Assembly (NCBI GenBank): GCA_022561215.1
Contig: JADFRQ010000017.1
Span: 1-54,561 of the forward strand
Direction of reading: 5' to 3'
From: Chloroflexota bacterium
GTDB taxonomy: Bacteria > Chloroflexota > Anaerolineae > Anaerolineales > E44-bin32
DNA length: 54,561 nt
Below the pieces are notes generated by a model. That model was not told the DNA's origin, ran no database searches, and saw only the letters and a program-made list of their open reading frames with translations. The position numbers and the translations under genes were made by a program. Below, one piece after another: positions 45,373 through 53,901 of this stretch. Within the stretch, counting starts at the first letter, position 1. Every line of letters starts with the position of its first letter.

Positions 45373-47292
45373 TCAACCCTCTGGTTGCGATTCATCCGCA
45401 ACCAGCGGCAAGACGACCGTAAAACTTGCTCCACTCCCCAGCGACGAATCAACCCATATTCGTCCATTGTGATTGTCCAATATTGATTTCACGATTGCCA
45501 ATCCTAGCCCCGTGCCAGGGATATCATCTGCCACATTGCTTCCCCGAAAAAATCGGTCAAATAGAAGAGGCAATTCATTTTGTGGGATTCCGGAGCCATT
45601 ATCACTGATATTAAGAATCACTTGACGATTCTCGGCACGCATCCCAAAGGAGACCTCTCCCCCTGCACGTGTATATTTGATCGCATTGTCGAGCAAATTT
45701 GTCACCATCTGGCGCAGGCGGATCGGATCGCCAAATACCACACCAATTTCCTCCTCCAGATCAATATTAAATTTGACATCCGCTGTCCTCGCCGCACTTT
45801 CGAGATTATCGACAACTTCAAGTGCCAATTTTCGGATATTGGTTGGCTCTTTCGTAGTATCTAATCCTGCCTCAATCCTGCCCAAATCAAGCAGATCTGT
45901 GATCATTAATGAGATCTGTTCGACGCTATTTTGAATGCGGCGGATAAACTCCTCCTGCTGCTCATTAATCTCACCCGTCCGTTCAATCAGTTCGATGTAT
46001 CCGAGAATTGCTGTGAGCGGTGACCGCAAATCGTGAGAAACTGTGGTGACAAATTCCGATTTGATGCGATCGAGCTCCTTTAAGTAGGTCACATCTTGCA
46101 TTACGATTGCTTGCCCAACACCCTCGATCAGCGTTTTCTGAGCGCTGAAAACCCTGCCATCACTGAGCTCGATCTCTTCGCGCTGCACGTTCTCCTCTTG
46201 AGAGGCGATTAGGGCTCGCAGTTTTGGATCAAACAACAATGTATTAACATCCTCGCCGATAAATTCTCCCTCAATCTCCAAAGCCTGCTGCGCCGTGTGA
46301 TTGAGAATCATCAATCGGTTTTCTGAGTCGATCACAATCACACCGTTCTCTATTTGGTCGAGTATCGTTTCGAGTTGTAATCGCTCGGTTTCCGAGCGCA
46401 AGAATAACTGTGCATTATCAATCGCCAGCGCGGAATAATCCGCAAGCGTAATTAATATCGCCCGATCCTTGTCAGATAATTTCTTACCGGGCGTCTGATT
46501 ATCTACCCCGAGTACACCGATTATGCGGTCACGAATACGCAGAGGCACATAGAGCAAGGAGTGCACGAGGTAGGAAGTCTTGATCTTCTGTGGGGTGCTC
46601 TCATCGAGCATCACGGGAGCGCCACTTTCAATCACTTGACCGGCCAGTGAATCTTGGACAAAGACGCGGAACGAACTTGCAAACTCATCATTAAAGTTTT
46701 TTGAAGCGCGCATATACAATTCCCCGCTGGCTTCGTCCAACAAGAGTAGACTGCCTTCCTCAGCGCCTGTTAATTGAACAGCCGTATTTACAGCTGCATT
46801 TAGGACCTGATCCAATTCACCCAATGTCGTGACCGCTTTATCTACATTTGCTTCTGGCTTGGACAAGTCCTTTTGCCGCTTTGTCCTTTCGATGGGGGTG
46901 CCTGCCAATTCTTGCCATCTGCGCGCCGCACCCAATGCGCGCCTTATCGACTCCATCAAAGTATCCGGATCAAAAGGCTTCACAAGATAGTCTACTGCCC
47001 CTTGTCGCAGTGCCTCCACGGCCAGTGCCTCCGTGCTCTCTCCCGTCATTAAGATTACCGGCAGAAGTGGAAATTCCATTTTTAGACGGTGAATTAGTTC
47101 CGTTCCGGTGAGATTGGGCATTTGTTGATCTGTTATTACCAAATCGGGTCTGAGATCTTTCACTAGGCTGAGGGCCGACATGCCATCCCCAACGGAATGC
47201 ACGCGATAATGACCCAATGTGTCCAGAACTTCTTCGAGGAACTCACGTATTTCGAGATTGTCGTCGGAAACAAGGATCAATGGTTCACTCAT
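45373..47292 (-). CDS. Hybrid sensor: receiver-GAF-PAS-histidine kinase
   Basis: 639 residues from ATG 47292 (AAGGA nine bases upstream). The N-terminal receiver has acidic DD (10-11), phosphoacceptor Asp55 in LVITDQQMP and Lys in YLVKPFD. The GAF domain covers about 165-300 (GSLLLLDEASGELYMRASKN). The PAS domain (about 310-400) includes IENGVIVIDSENRLMILNHT. The HisKA H-box is FVTTVSHDLRSPLTAILGYI, and the ATPase has NLLDNAIKYT, ISDNGSGIP and GTGLGLAIVKSI. No transmembrane segment, so it senses in the cytoplasm. It probably works with the receiver-GAF protein upstream (85 bases gap). Confidence 0.95.
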   Translation of the reverse strand: MSEPLILVSDDNLEIREFLEEVLDTLGHYRVHSVGDGMSALSLVKDLRPDLVITDQQMPNLTGTELIHRLKMEFPLLPVILMTGESTEALAVEALRQGAVDYLVKPFDPDTLMESIRRALGAARRWQELAGTPIERTKRQKDLSKPEANVDKAVTTLGELDQVLNAAVNTAVQLTGAEEGSLLLLDEASGELYMRASKNFNDEFASSFRVFVQDSLAGQVIESGAPVMLDESTPQKIKTSYLVHSLLYVPLRIRDRIIGVLGVDNQTPGKKLSDKDRAILITLADYSALAIDNAQLFLRSETERLQLETILDQIENGVIVIDSENRLMILNHTAQQALEIEGEFIGEDVNTLLFDPKLRALIASQEENVQREEIELSDGRVFSAQKTLIEGVGQAIVMQDVTYLKELDRIKSEFVTTVSHDLRSPLTAILGYIELIERTGEINEQQEEFIRRIQNSVEQISLMITDLLDLGRIEAGLDTTKEPTNIRKLALEVVDNLESAARTADVKFNIDLEEEIGVVFGDPIRLRQMVTNLLDNAIKYTRAGGEVSFGMRAENRQVILNISDNGSGIPQNELPLLFDRFFRGSNVADDIPGTGLGLAIVKSILDNHNGRIWVDSSLGSGASFTVVLPLVADESQPEG

Positions 47293-47377
47293 TTTCAATT
47301 TCCTTGGGTTCTCTCATGAGTTCACCAAAAACAATTAAGCGAGGATAACAAGGGATAGGGTACGCGATCAAATATGC

Positions 47378-48556
47378 TTAGGATCCAGGAATTCGGGTGG
47401 GCTCGGATCCCTCCACCGTGCCCATCTGAACGATTACATCGTTAACTTGAGAGGAGATTTTTTCCAGCCCTGAATAGATTTCGGGGTCAAAAACATGATC
47501 CATGAGCCGGGATACTTGTAACAGAATATCATCCAAATTTTCCTTTAATCCAACCCATGATTTTTGATCGATTTGCCCGGGCACGGTTGAATCGTTCACA
47601 ACATCTTGCAATCTCTTTGCGCGCGCTTCCAATGCCTTAAAAAGGCGTGCGTTTACGAGGGATATGGAGGCATAATCCGCTACGGCCTCCAGCATTGCTT
47701 GATCACGCTCTGAAAATGGCATGGGCTCCTCACGCGCCACACACAGCACCCCGATCGGCTGGTCGCGCACTTTCGTCGGTGCAATCAAGACGGCGGAACA
47801 GAATTGGGCAAGTTCATAATTGGCAAGGCCTTCACCGTGGATGCTCAATGCCTGCCCAGACAACATTACCAACGAGGTAATATCATCGAACCACGGCTTA
47901 TGCATTCGATTGGAAAAAGGCGCCGGCAAATTCTGCTGGGCCCGTAAAATGAGTTGGTTTGATGTTTCATCTTGCAGCAACATCCATCCCATGTCGGCTT
48001 CCGATACGTAAATGCTCCCATCCATAAGTTTCGAAAAAAGTTTGTTTTGATCCGTTGTCGAGGTAACTACCTTACCAATTCCATAAAGAGTGGTTAATTC
48101 TCTCACCCTGCGCTCAAGGAGACGGTTGCTCTCGTTCAGTTGATCTGCAAGTTCCTGCCTTTCATTTCTCAAACGCAGCTCGTTGAGTGCACGTTCCAGC
48201 GCAGAAACAACCTCCGTCTCTCGCAGCGGCTTAACGAGATAATCGAGCGCCCCTAAGCGAAAGGCCTGGATGGCATCCGCTTCCTTTCCTTTATTTGCAG
48301 TGACCAGCACCGGTACATTGACGCCTTGAGAGCGTAAGGCAACAATCAGGTCCTTACCTGAAAGGCCGGGCATTGTGAGGCTGGCAATGATCAAATCAGG
48401 AATATAAGACAATGCCCGTTCAATTGCCCGGCTGCCTTCAGATTCTGTTTCTACTTCATAACCAAGGGGAATAAGGACTTGATTGGCAAGGAGATCGAGG
48501 ACTTCAGTGTCCTCGTCGACGATTAAGATCCTATTTCCTCGTTTCTTTGCAGTCAT
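47378..48556 (-). CDS. Receiver-GAF protein with phosphoacceptor Asp replaced by Ser
   Basis: 392 residues from ATG 48556; an open frame back to 48667 is not homologous. The receiver keeps the acidic cluster DED (14-16), the T in PVLVTANKGK and K in LDYLVKPLRE, but the phosphorylation strand reads PDLIIASLTMPGLSG, so the acceptor Asp is Ser59. A coiled coil (ELADQLNESNRLLERRVREL) leads to a GAF domain (about 180-320; GWMLLQDETSNQLILRAQQN). The C-terminus is helical (LKENLDDILLQVSRLMDHVF) with no kinase or DNA-binding output. TATCAT six bases before the ATG and no Shine-Dalgarno hint at a leaderless mRNA. Confidence 0.9.
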   Translation of the reverse strand: MTAKKRGNRILIVDEDTEVLDLLANQVLIPLGYEVETESEGSRAIERALSYIPDLIIASLTMPGLSGKDLIVALRSQGVNVPVLVTANKGKEADAIQAFRLGALDYLVKPLRETEVVSALERALNELRLRNERQELADQLNESNRLLERRVRELTTLYGIGKVVTSTTDQNKLFSKLMDGSIYVSEADMGWMLLQDETSNQLILRAQQNLPAPFSNRMHKPWFDDITSLVMLSGQALSIHGEGLANYELAQFCSAVLIAPTKVRDQPIGVLCVAREEPMPFSERDQAMLEAVADYASISLVNARLFKALEARAKRLQDVVNDSTVPGQIDQKSWVGLKENLDDILLQVSRLMDHVFDPEIYSGLEKISSQVNDVIVQMGTVEGSEPTRIPGS

Positions 48557-48709
48557 GTCGCTATGATAGCATGGAAGCAAAATCCACGGGAGTCGAACGT
48601 TCTTATGCACAAGTTGGAGTGATATTCCGTACATTCGGCACGCTGGAGCAATGCAACTTATCCGCAATTTTCGACATCATTAGAATCGCATAAGAACGCC
48701 TCTACCGGC

Positions 48710-48739
48710 TTGACTCACTTTCCCTGCCAACTTTACAAT
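48710..48739 (+). promoter_or_regulatory. Promoter of the DnaJ-type gene
   Basis: TTGACT (48710-48715), an 18-base spacer and TACAAT (48734-48739), about ten bases before the ATG 48750. The transcript would start within or just after GGAG (48740-48743), giving a very short leader. No CIRCE element was seen. Confidence 0.55.
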
Positions 48740-48749
48740 GGAGATCACG

Positions 48750-49652
48750 ATGGATTACAAAGACTATTACAAAATTCTGGGTGTGGCGCGTGATGCGGAT
48801 GAGAGCGAGATCAAGCGCGCATACCGACAATTAGCGCTCAAGTATCATCCCGATAAGAATCCAGGTGATCAGAAATCTGAGGAACGTTTCAAAGAGATAA
48901 ACGAGGCGCATGAGGTAATTGGAGACAAGGCCAAACGTCAAAAATACGACCAATTGGGAAGCTCATACCGGGCATGGGAACGCGCCGGCCAAAGGCAGGG
49001 TGGTTATGACTGGTCGCAATGGGGGTCCAGCGGGACACGTGTCGACGTTGGTGATATTTTTGGCCCGGGGTTCTCGGACTTTTTTACCTCCATCTTCGGG
49101 GGTTCTCCGCAGGGCGGAAGCAGGGGATTTGGTCAACAACGTGTCAAGGGCCGTGATATCGAACAACCGCTTTCCATAAGTCTGACCGAAGCTTATCGAG
49201 GAACCACGCGCATCCTGGAGCATAATGGCAAGCGCCTGGAAGTTTCTATTCCCTCCGGCGCGAAAAGCGGCACAAAAGTAAGGTTAGCGGGGAAAGGATT
49301 TCGGGGCGCTGCCGGTCCCGGCGATCTCTATCTAAAGATCAAGGTTGAGGCAGATCCCCGCTTTAGGGTGGATGGGGATCATCTGCACACGGAGGTTGAA
49401 ACAGACATTTACACTGCGGTTCTTGGTGGAGACGGGCTTGTGATAACGCTGAAGGGCTCGGTCATCCTGTCCATCCCGCGGGGAAGTCAGCCGGGCCAGG
49501 TGTTTCGACTCAAAAACCTTGGTATGCCTTTGCTGAGAGATCCGCAATCGTTTGGTGATTTGTACGCCACCTTAAAAGTGATTCTCCCGCAGACGATGAC
49601 GGATCAAGAACGCAAGCTCTTTGAACAACTTGCGGCATTGAGCAACAAGTAA
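48750..49652 (+). CDS. DnaJ/CbpA-type co-chaperone without zinc finger
   Basis: 300 residues from ATG 48750 (GGAG seven bases upstream). The J domain (MDYKDYYKILGVARDADESE, HPD at 33-35 in KYHPDKNPGD) is followed by a Gly-rich linker with a phenylalanine-rich stretch (IFGPGFSDFFTSIFGG). The two C-terminal beta-sandwich domains start at KGRDIEQPLSISLTEAYRGT; the DnaJ Cys-rich zinc domain is absent, which makes it a class B/CbpA protein. It stimulates DnaK ATPase and delivers clients. Divergent from the receiver-GAF gene. Confidence 0.95.
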   Translation: MDYKDYYKILGVARDADESEIKRAYRQLALKYHPDKNPGDQKSEERFKEINEAHEVIGDKAKRQKYDQLGSSYRAWERAGQRQGGYDWSQWGSSGTRVDVGDIFGPGFSDFFTSIFGGSPQGGSRGFGQQRVKGRDIEQPLSISLTEAYRGTTRILEHNGKRLEVSIPSGAKSGTKVRLAGKGFRGAAGPGDLYLKIKVEADPRFRVDGDHLHTEVETDIYTAVLGGDGLVITLKGSVILSIPRGSQPGQVFRLKNLGMPLLRDPQSFGDLYATLKVILPQTMTDQERKLFEQLAALSNK

Positions 49653-49875
49653 AAAACGCCTCAGGTTACTATGCGGTTCTTCATTGGATAGGCGCACAAT
49701 AGCCACAATGGGCTGCCGTTCACTTATGCCTGCTTGCAATTCATCTTCGCTGCCTCCAATCCCGCAGTGGGCTACGGCGCAGTTTTGCTTTTTCCCATAA
49801 AATTAGAGTATTAGACTTGTGCACATCCGAATTCACAAGGAATGACATTGAAGGGAATTTAAAGTTTAAAACTAC

Positions 49876-51069
49876 ATGCGTAATCGATCCATCCACCTTT
49901 CGATCCTGTCCCTTGCGTTTGCCACAATCGCCTGCGCAGTAAACCTTCCCGAAGTCGAGGAGCTGCCTACAAGATCCTCGGCTACGGCCACGCTGCATTT
50001 TCCCACACCCCAAGAAGTCTTGCCCGCCGAAACAAGTTCAATTCAAATTGAGAAACTTAATCTGGTCGAACTTTACCAATCGGTGAATCCTGGTGTTGTC
50101 ACAATTTGGACGTACAGGGATCTAAACGGATCGGGAGAGGATCAATCCCCCAATGGCCAAGGATCCGGCTTTGTTATCGATCGGGAAGGTCATATTGTAA
50201 CCAACCAGCATGTTGTGATTGACGCCGATTCGATCGAGATTGCCTTTCCTTCGGGTTTCAGGGTCTGGGCTACTGTGCTTGGAATGGATCCCGACTCCGA
50301 TCTAGCCGTGTTGGTGGTCGAAGTACCCGCGGAAATCTTGCATCCACTCGCCCTGGGGGATTCGAACCTGGTGCAGGTAGGTGAGTTTGTGGTGGCGATT
50401 GGCAATCCCTTCGGGCTTTCAGGAACGATGACTTCCGGGATTGTTTCTGCGATCGGTCGCACGATGGAATCTGAGAGAGCGGCGCCTACCGGCGGCATAT
50501 TTTCTTCGGGGGCCATCATTCAAACGGACGCGGCTATTAATCCCGGAAATTCGGGAGGCCCACTTCTGAACCTGAAGGGTGAAGTGATTGGTGTCAATCG
50601 CGCGATCCGCACTGACAGTTTCACCAGCAGCGGGGATCCGACAAACTCTGGTGTCGGTTTCGCGATACCCGTAAACATAGTGCGCCGTGTAGTCCCCTAC
50701 TTGATTGCCGATGGGGCCTATTCCTATCCTTACCTCGGCGTGCAAAGCATTAGTGGCAATGCCCTAAACCTGCGCGTGATTGAGGAGCTTCAGCTCCCCG
50801 AAAACGCACGCGGAGCCTACGTGACTTGTGTAACCCCAGGCGGACCGGCCGAATCAGCGGGGATCATTGGCGCAGGAAGTTGCTCAGCGGACGGTTTTAC
50901 CCCCGGCGGTGATCTGATTATTGCCATTAATGAGGTGCGCATCACGGATTTTAGCGATTTGATTTCCTATCTCATTATGGAAACCCAACCGGGCTCACAG
51001 ATTGTCATCACCGTCTTGCGTGATAATGAGGAAGTAACCATCCCTCTCACGATCGGAGCACGGCCCTGA
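49876..51069 (+). CDS. HtrA/DegP-type serine protease with PDZ domain
   Basis: 397 residues from ATG 49876; no strong ribosome-binding site. A hydrophobic leader (LSILSLAFATIAC) ends at Cys20 and may be a lipobox, although Thr at -3 is unusual; otherwise it is a membrane anchor or signal. The trypsin-like domain has His112 (GHIVTNQHVV), Asp142 (DPDSDLAVLVV) and Ser226 (INPGNSGGPLL), all present. A C-terminal PDZ-like domain follows (GAYVTCVTPGGPAESAG, PGGDLIIAINEVRITDFSDL). It degrades misfolded envelope proteins. Cysteines at 316 and 331 may form a disulfide. The 223 bases upstream hold no gene. Confidence 0.93.
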   Translation: MRNRSIHLSILSLAFATIACAVNLPEVEELPTRSSATATLHFPTPQEVLPAETSSIQIEKLNLVELYQSVNPGVVTIWTYRDLNGSGEDQSPNGQGSGFVIDREGHIVTNQHVVIDADSIEIAFPSGFRVWATVLGMDPDSDLAVLVVEVPAEILHPLALGDSNLVQVGEFVVAIGNPFGLSGTMTSGIVSAIGRTMESERAAPTGGIFSSGAIIQTDAAINPGNSGGPLLNLKGEVIGVNRAIRTDSFTSSGDPTNSGVGFAIPVNIVRRVVPYLIADGAYSYPYLGVQSISGNALNLRVIEELQLPENARGAYVTCVTPGGPAESAGIIGAGSCSADGFTPGGDLIIAINEVRITDFSDLISYLIMETQPGSQIVITVLRDNEEVTIPLTIGARP

Positions 51070-51192
51070 CACTGGCCACGAATGATCGATGATAACTAAA
51101 AAATCGATCTGGATTCCGATTGACCTCGCCGAACAAGGCGCAGGGACCCCGCCCCCACCCACCTCCAAACCGTTTGCCTCCTGATCAAAGCG

Positions 51193-51284
51193 AAGGATCT
51201 CGCTTTCCTCCAATCTGAACCATCGAATAAGGAAAACGAGATTCTTATTCAACCATGCTACGCATGGCTTCCTCAGAATGAAAT
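51193..51284. repeat. Hairpin-forming dispersed repeat, copy 2
   Basis: AAGGATCTCGCTTTCC (51193-51208) and GGAAAACGAGATTCTT (51231-51246) are near-perfect inverted arms. CCATGC TAC GCATGG follows as a second small hairpin, and the element ends with CCTCAGAATGAAAT. The framework GGATC-CG-TTT, GGAAA-CGAG-ATTCTT, CTCAGAATGA matches copy 1 at 12408-12506. It sits between convergent genes, and 51070-51415 has nothing else. Confidence 0.5.
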
Positions 51285-51415
51285 TTGTGATCGAAAATTA
51301 ATTCCCCCAATAAACATCGTAGAATCATCCAGCGCAAAAGCTGTCACTGCCCCAGTGCCTCACTGCAGGCAGAAAACGTCGCCGATTGAAGAAATTCTCA
51401 TCGGGTCTTGACGAA

Positions 51416-52090
51416 CTATTCCCCAAATAAAGAGCGTGATAATGCTTGCAAATTATTGCTGAGAATTTCCAAATCCCTTAATGCGGCAAAGAAATCATCA
51501 TCGATCTCATCCAGGACCAGAACCAAACGCACTCGCATTTCGGCAACGGTCTGACTACTTTCGCCCGTAAACTCCTGTTGAAGATCCCCCAGACGTGAAT
51601 CTGATCCACTTAAGGCTGCCTTTGCTGTGACGCTATCATTTTCTATCAGTGCCAATTGGGCGGAATTAACGTCCATAATAAGCATAAGTACATCAGCTTG
51701 CATCTCAGCATCCGCAAGCTGCCCGCTTAAGGCTGCATTGGCTTCGATTAAGGGATTGAGTTCCTTAATTTTGGCCTCTAGAGACTGGTTGCGATCCTGC
51801 TCCGATGCAATGTCATTTTTCAGCTGTTCGATTTCGTCCCTCTGGGGCTGGATTCGGGCAGACCAGGCGGCCCCCACTCCAAGTGCAAACACCACCATCA
51901 CGGCAACTGTCCAACGCAAAATCTTGCGCAGGAATAAGGATAACTTACTTGGTTTGACTTCGACCTCTTCAAGTAGATCACGCAGAGGTGGAATTTCACC
52001 ACTGGGAAAGTTCTTTTCTTTGTTGGCGTTCTTCGGTGGTGGTATTTTCGAACTGGAAGTTTTCTTCTTTTGCTGATCGCTGCTGCTCAT
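51416..52090 (-). CDS. Single-pass membrane protein with coiled coil, unknown function
   Basis: 224 residues from ATG 52090 (GGAGGAAAT upstream). A lysine-rich polar N-terminus of about 50 residues leads to one transmembrane helix (WTVAVMVVFALGVGAAWSA, about 60-78). A coiled coil follows (DEIEQLKNDIASEQDRNQSL, EAKIKELNPLI), then an Ala/Leu-rich helical region (QADVLMLIMDVNSAQLALIE) and a final helix. I recognise no family. The topology is probably N-in with a large extracytoplasmic helical domain. It stands alone between HtrA and Hsp20. Confidence 0.75.
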   Translation of the reverse strand: MSSSDQQKKKTSSSKIPPPKNANKEKNFPSGEIPPLRDLLEEVEVKPSKLSLFLRKILRWTVAVMVVFALGVGAAWSARIQPQRDEIEQLKNDIASEQDRNQSLEAKIKELNPLIEANAALSGQLADAEMQADVLMLIMDVNSAQLALIENDSVTAKAALSGSDSRLGDLQQEFTGESSQTVAEMRVRLVLVLDEIDDDFFAALRDLEILSNNLQALSRSLFGE

Positions 52091-52233
52091 TAATTTCCTC
52101 CATGCTTAGGGTCATGCTTTGCATTCTACTCGTCCAGTATTCTCAACACCCAGCCCTCAGAAAAGCCTCCCTATGAATTTTTATTACTTGACCAAACCAA
52201 CCCGCCTCTCAGGATAGTCCAATCTTGAAGTTA

Positions 52234-52263
52234 AACAAAAAATGGGCGGATATCCACCCATTT
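52234..52263 (-). terminator. Rho-independent terminator of the Hsp20 gene
   Basis: On the minus strand AAATGGGTGG, ATAT and CCGCCCATTT form a ten-base-pair stem (one G-T pair), and TTTTGTTTAA follows. It lies 25 bases after the stop at 52288. Confidence 0.85.
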
Positions 52264-52287
52264 CTTCGTGAGTTCTCGTTATTAGGT

Positions 52288-52686
52288 TTACGAAGTCTTG
52301 ACTTCGATCGACCTGGGTCGAGCATTCTCTGCCTTCGGGATGCGAACGGTTATAATACCATTCTCTACCTTGGCTTCTGCCTTCTCACCTTCAACTGCGC
52401 TCGGCAATTTTAGGCTCCGGCTGAATTCACCAAAATAAATTTCTCGAAGCAAATACTCTGAGTCGCCATTGGACTCGGAAGTGATTTCACCGCTCAATGT
52501 CAGGACATCGTCGAGTATTTCAACCTTCAAATCCTCTGCCTTTAATCCGGCGACGGAGGCAACAACAACAAATTCATCGTCCTCCGCGTGCACATCTACG
52601 GGCAGGCGCCGTCCGCCATAGTAATCAATTGATTGGCGGCTTCGAAAGCGTCGCGAAAATCCAGGGTATCGATACAATGTTAACAT
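52288..52686 (-). CDS. Small heat shock protein, Hsp20/alpha-crystallin
   Basis: 132 residues from ATG 52686, with GGAGGT seven bases upstream; the open extension to 52725 is not conserved. The alpha-crystallin domain starts at RRLPVDVHAEDDEFVVVASV with the AGLKAEDLKVEILDDVLTLS core. The C-terminal motif GEFSRSLKLPSAVEGEKAEA and NGIITVRIPKAENARPRSI carries the IxI-like tail (SIEV, weak). An ATP-independent holdase that keeps denatured proteins soluble for DnaK/ClpB. The promoter is not certain; no CIRCE or ROSE-like thermometer was identified. Confidence 0.95.
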   Translation of the reverse strand: MLTLYRYPGFSRRFRSRQSIDYYGGRRLPVDVHAEDDEFVVVASVAGLKAEDLKVEILDDVLTLSGEITSESNGDSEYLLREIYFGEFSRSLKLPSAVEGEKAEAKVENGIITVRIPKAENARPRSIEVKTS

Positions 52687-53006
52687 TCTATTACCTCCAT
52701 TTGTAAACGATTCTCTCGTTCTCATTGCTAAAAGGATATTCGCTAAAGGTTAGAAACATATCGGGGTAACGTTAGAAATTTGTATACGAATATCTTTACT
52801 TACCTTTAAAAACGACTGATCGTACTCGCCAATCTCTACCAAGGGTACGCCCATTTTCATCAATAAAAACTTTAGCTTGCAAGGAAAATACTTTGGATCA
52901 TTTTCCATATCCTTGAATGACACGTGTAGGGAATGTCCCCAAAGGGTATAACAGATCTGGCATAGATTGGTTCCTAAAGATGCTCGGTAATTATCTCAGT
53001 GTGTCC

Positions 53007-53026
53007 GGGCAACCGGCCGGTTGCCC
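53007..53026. repeat. Perfect 20-base palindrome
   Basis: GGGCAACCGG and CCGGTTGCCC abut with no loop. It lies alone in the 550-base gap between hsp20 (52686) and the membrane gene at 53239 (52687-53238), which otherwise shows no gene. It could be an operator for a dimeric regulator or part of a mobile-element end. Confidence 0.55.
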
Positions 53027-53238
53027 CAACGACTGGATTATGGATAAAGCGAAATGTATTGAGTTGCTCTTGGGACAGCCCCTACAGATTTTAGCTCATG
53101 GACCCAAGCTACAAGCTCGGCTGGATCTACGGCAGACATGCCAAACAACAGGTTGATCGTCGTTGACTGCATTAGAATTTGCACTTTCTCGATTTATCCG
53201 TTAGCCTTATCTATAATTTCGCCTGGAGGAAAGTCACG

Positions 53239-53757
53239 ATGGATTTTTATATAATCGTGTTGCGCATCATTCACATCCTTGCAGCAGTGTTTTGGGCTGG
53301 CACGGCATTCTTCTTGGCTGGCTTCCTCGAACCCACAACGCAAGCCACCGCACCCGAGAGTGGTAAGGTCATGGCGCATTTAGCGGCAAAAACGCGCTTT
53401 TCCCAAGCACTCGCTTGGGCGGCAATTCTAGTAGTCCTATCTGGCGGGCTGCTTTATTGGCGGGTTTCCGGGGGCCTTAACTCTAATTGGTTAACATCGG
53501 GAACGGGTATTGGCCTCACGATTGGCGCCATCGCAGGAATTTTCGCCGCGGGAATTGGTCTTTCTGTGAGTTACCCGACCATTCAGAAAATGGTTGCTCT
53601 CGGCGCAGAAATTGCAAGGTCTGGTGGTCCCCCAACGGCCGAACAGCAGCAGATGCTCTTGGAGCTTCAAAATAAATCGCGTATTGCCGGCCAGGCCCTC
53701 GCGGTGCTTCTGGTCATCGCCACGCTTGGTATGGCAACGGCGCAGTATCTCATTTAA
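53239..53757 (+). CDS. Four-helix membrane protein (DUF2269/CopD-like)
   Basis: 172 residues from ATG 53239 with GGAGGAAAG eight bases upstream; the extension to 53179 is not homologous. Four hydrophobic helices: IIVLRIIHILAAVFWAGTAF, ALAWAAILVVLSGGLLYWRV, GLTIGAIAGIFAAGIGLSVS and AGQALAVLLVIATLGMATAQ. The RIIHILAAVFWAG opening, with a histidine in the first helix, resembles DUF2269 and the CopD/YkoY-type proteins that may bind haem or metal. Function unknown. Confidence 0.7.
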   Translation: MDFYIIVLRIIHILAAVFWAGTAFFLAGFLEPTTQATAPESGKVMAHLAAKTRFSQALAWAAILVVLSGGLLYWRVSGGLNSNWLTSGTGIGLTIGAIAGIFAAGIGLSVSYPTIQKMVALGAEIARSGGPPTAEQQQMLLELQNKSRIAGQALAVLLVIATLGMATAQYLI

Positions 53758-53831
53758 ATAGATGCATACCATTCGCTGCACAATTACTTGGTGCAGTACC
53801 TTGAAGTCGAATATTTTCTTGTGTGTGCAGG

Positions 53832-53861
53832 AGTCCTTCCCGAGGAGAGGAGGGCTTTTTC
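53832..53861 (+). terminator. Probable rho-independent terminator after the membrane protein
   Basis: CCTTCC (53835-53840) and GGAGGG (53849-53854) form a six-base-pair stem with one wobble, an eight-base loop and a TTTTT tail. It lies between the convergent genes ending at 53757 and 53902. Confidence 0.6.
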
Positions 53862-53901
53862 TAACTTGATAAGGAGAAATGCACAAAATAATTGGGGAAT
53901 T

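Noticed and set aside
52917-53156. Possible small gene between hsp20 and the membrane protein
   Set aside because: The frame has no start signal; the opposite strand shows a short readable stretch (GMSAVDPAELVAWVHELKSV) but with stops and no identifiable family.
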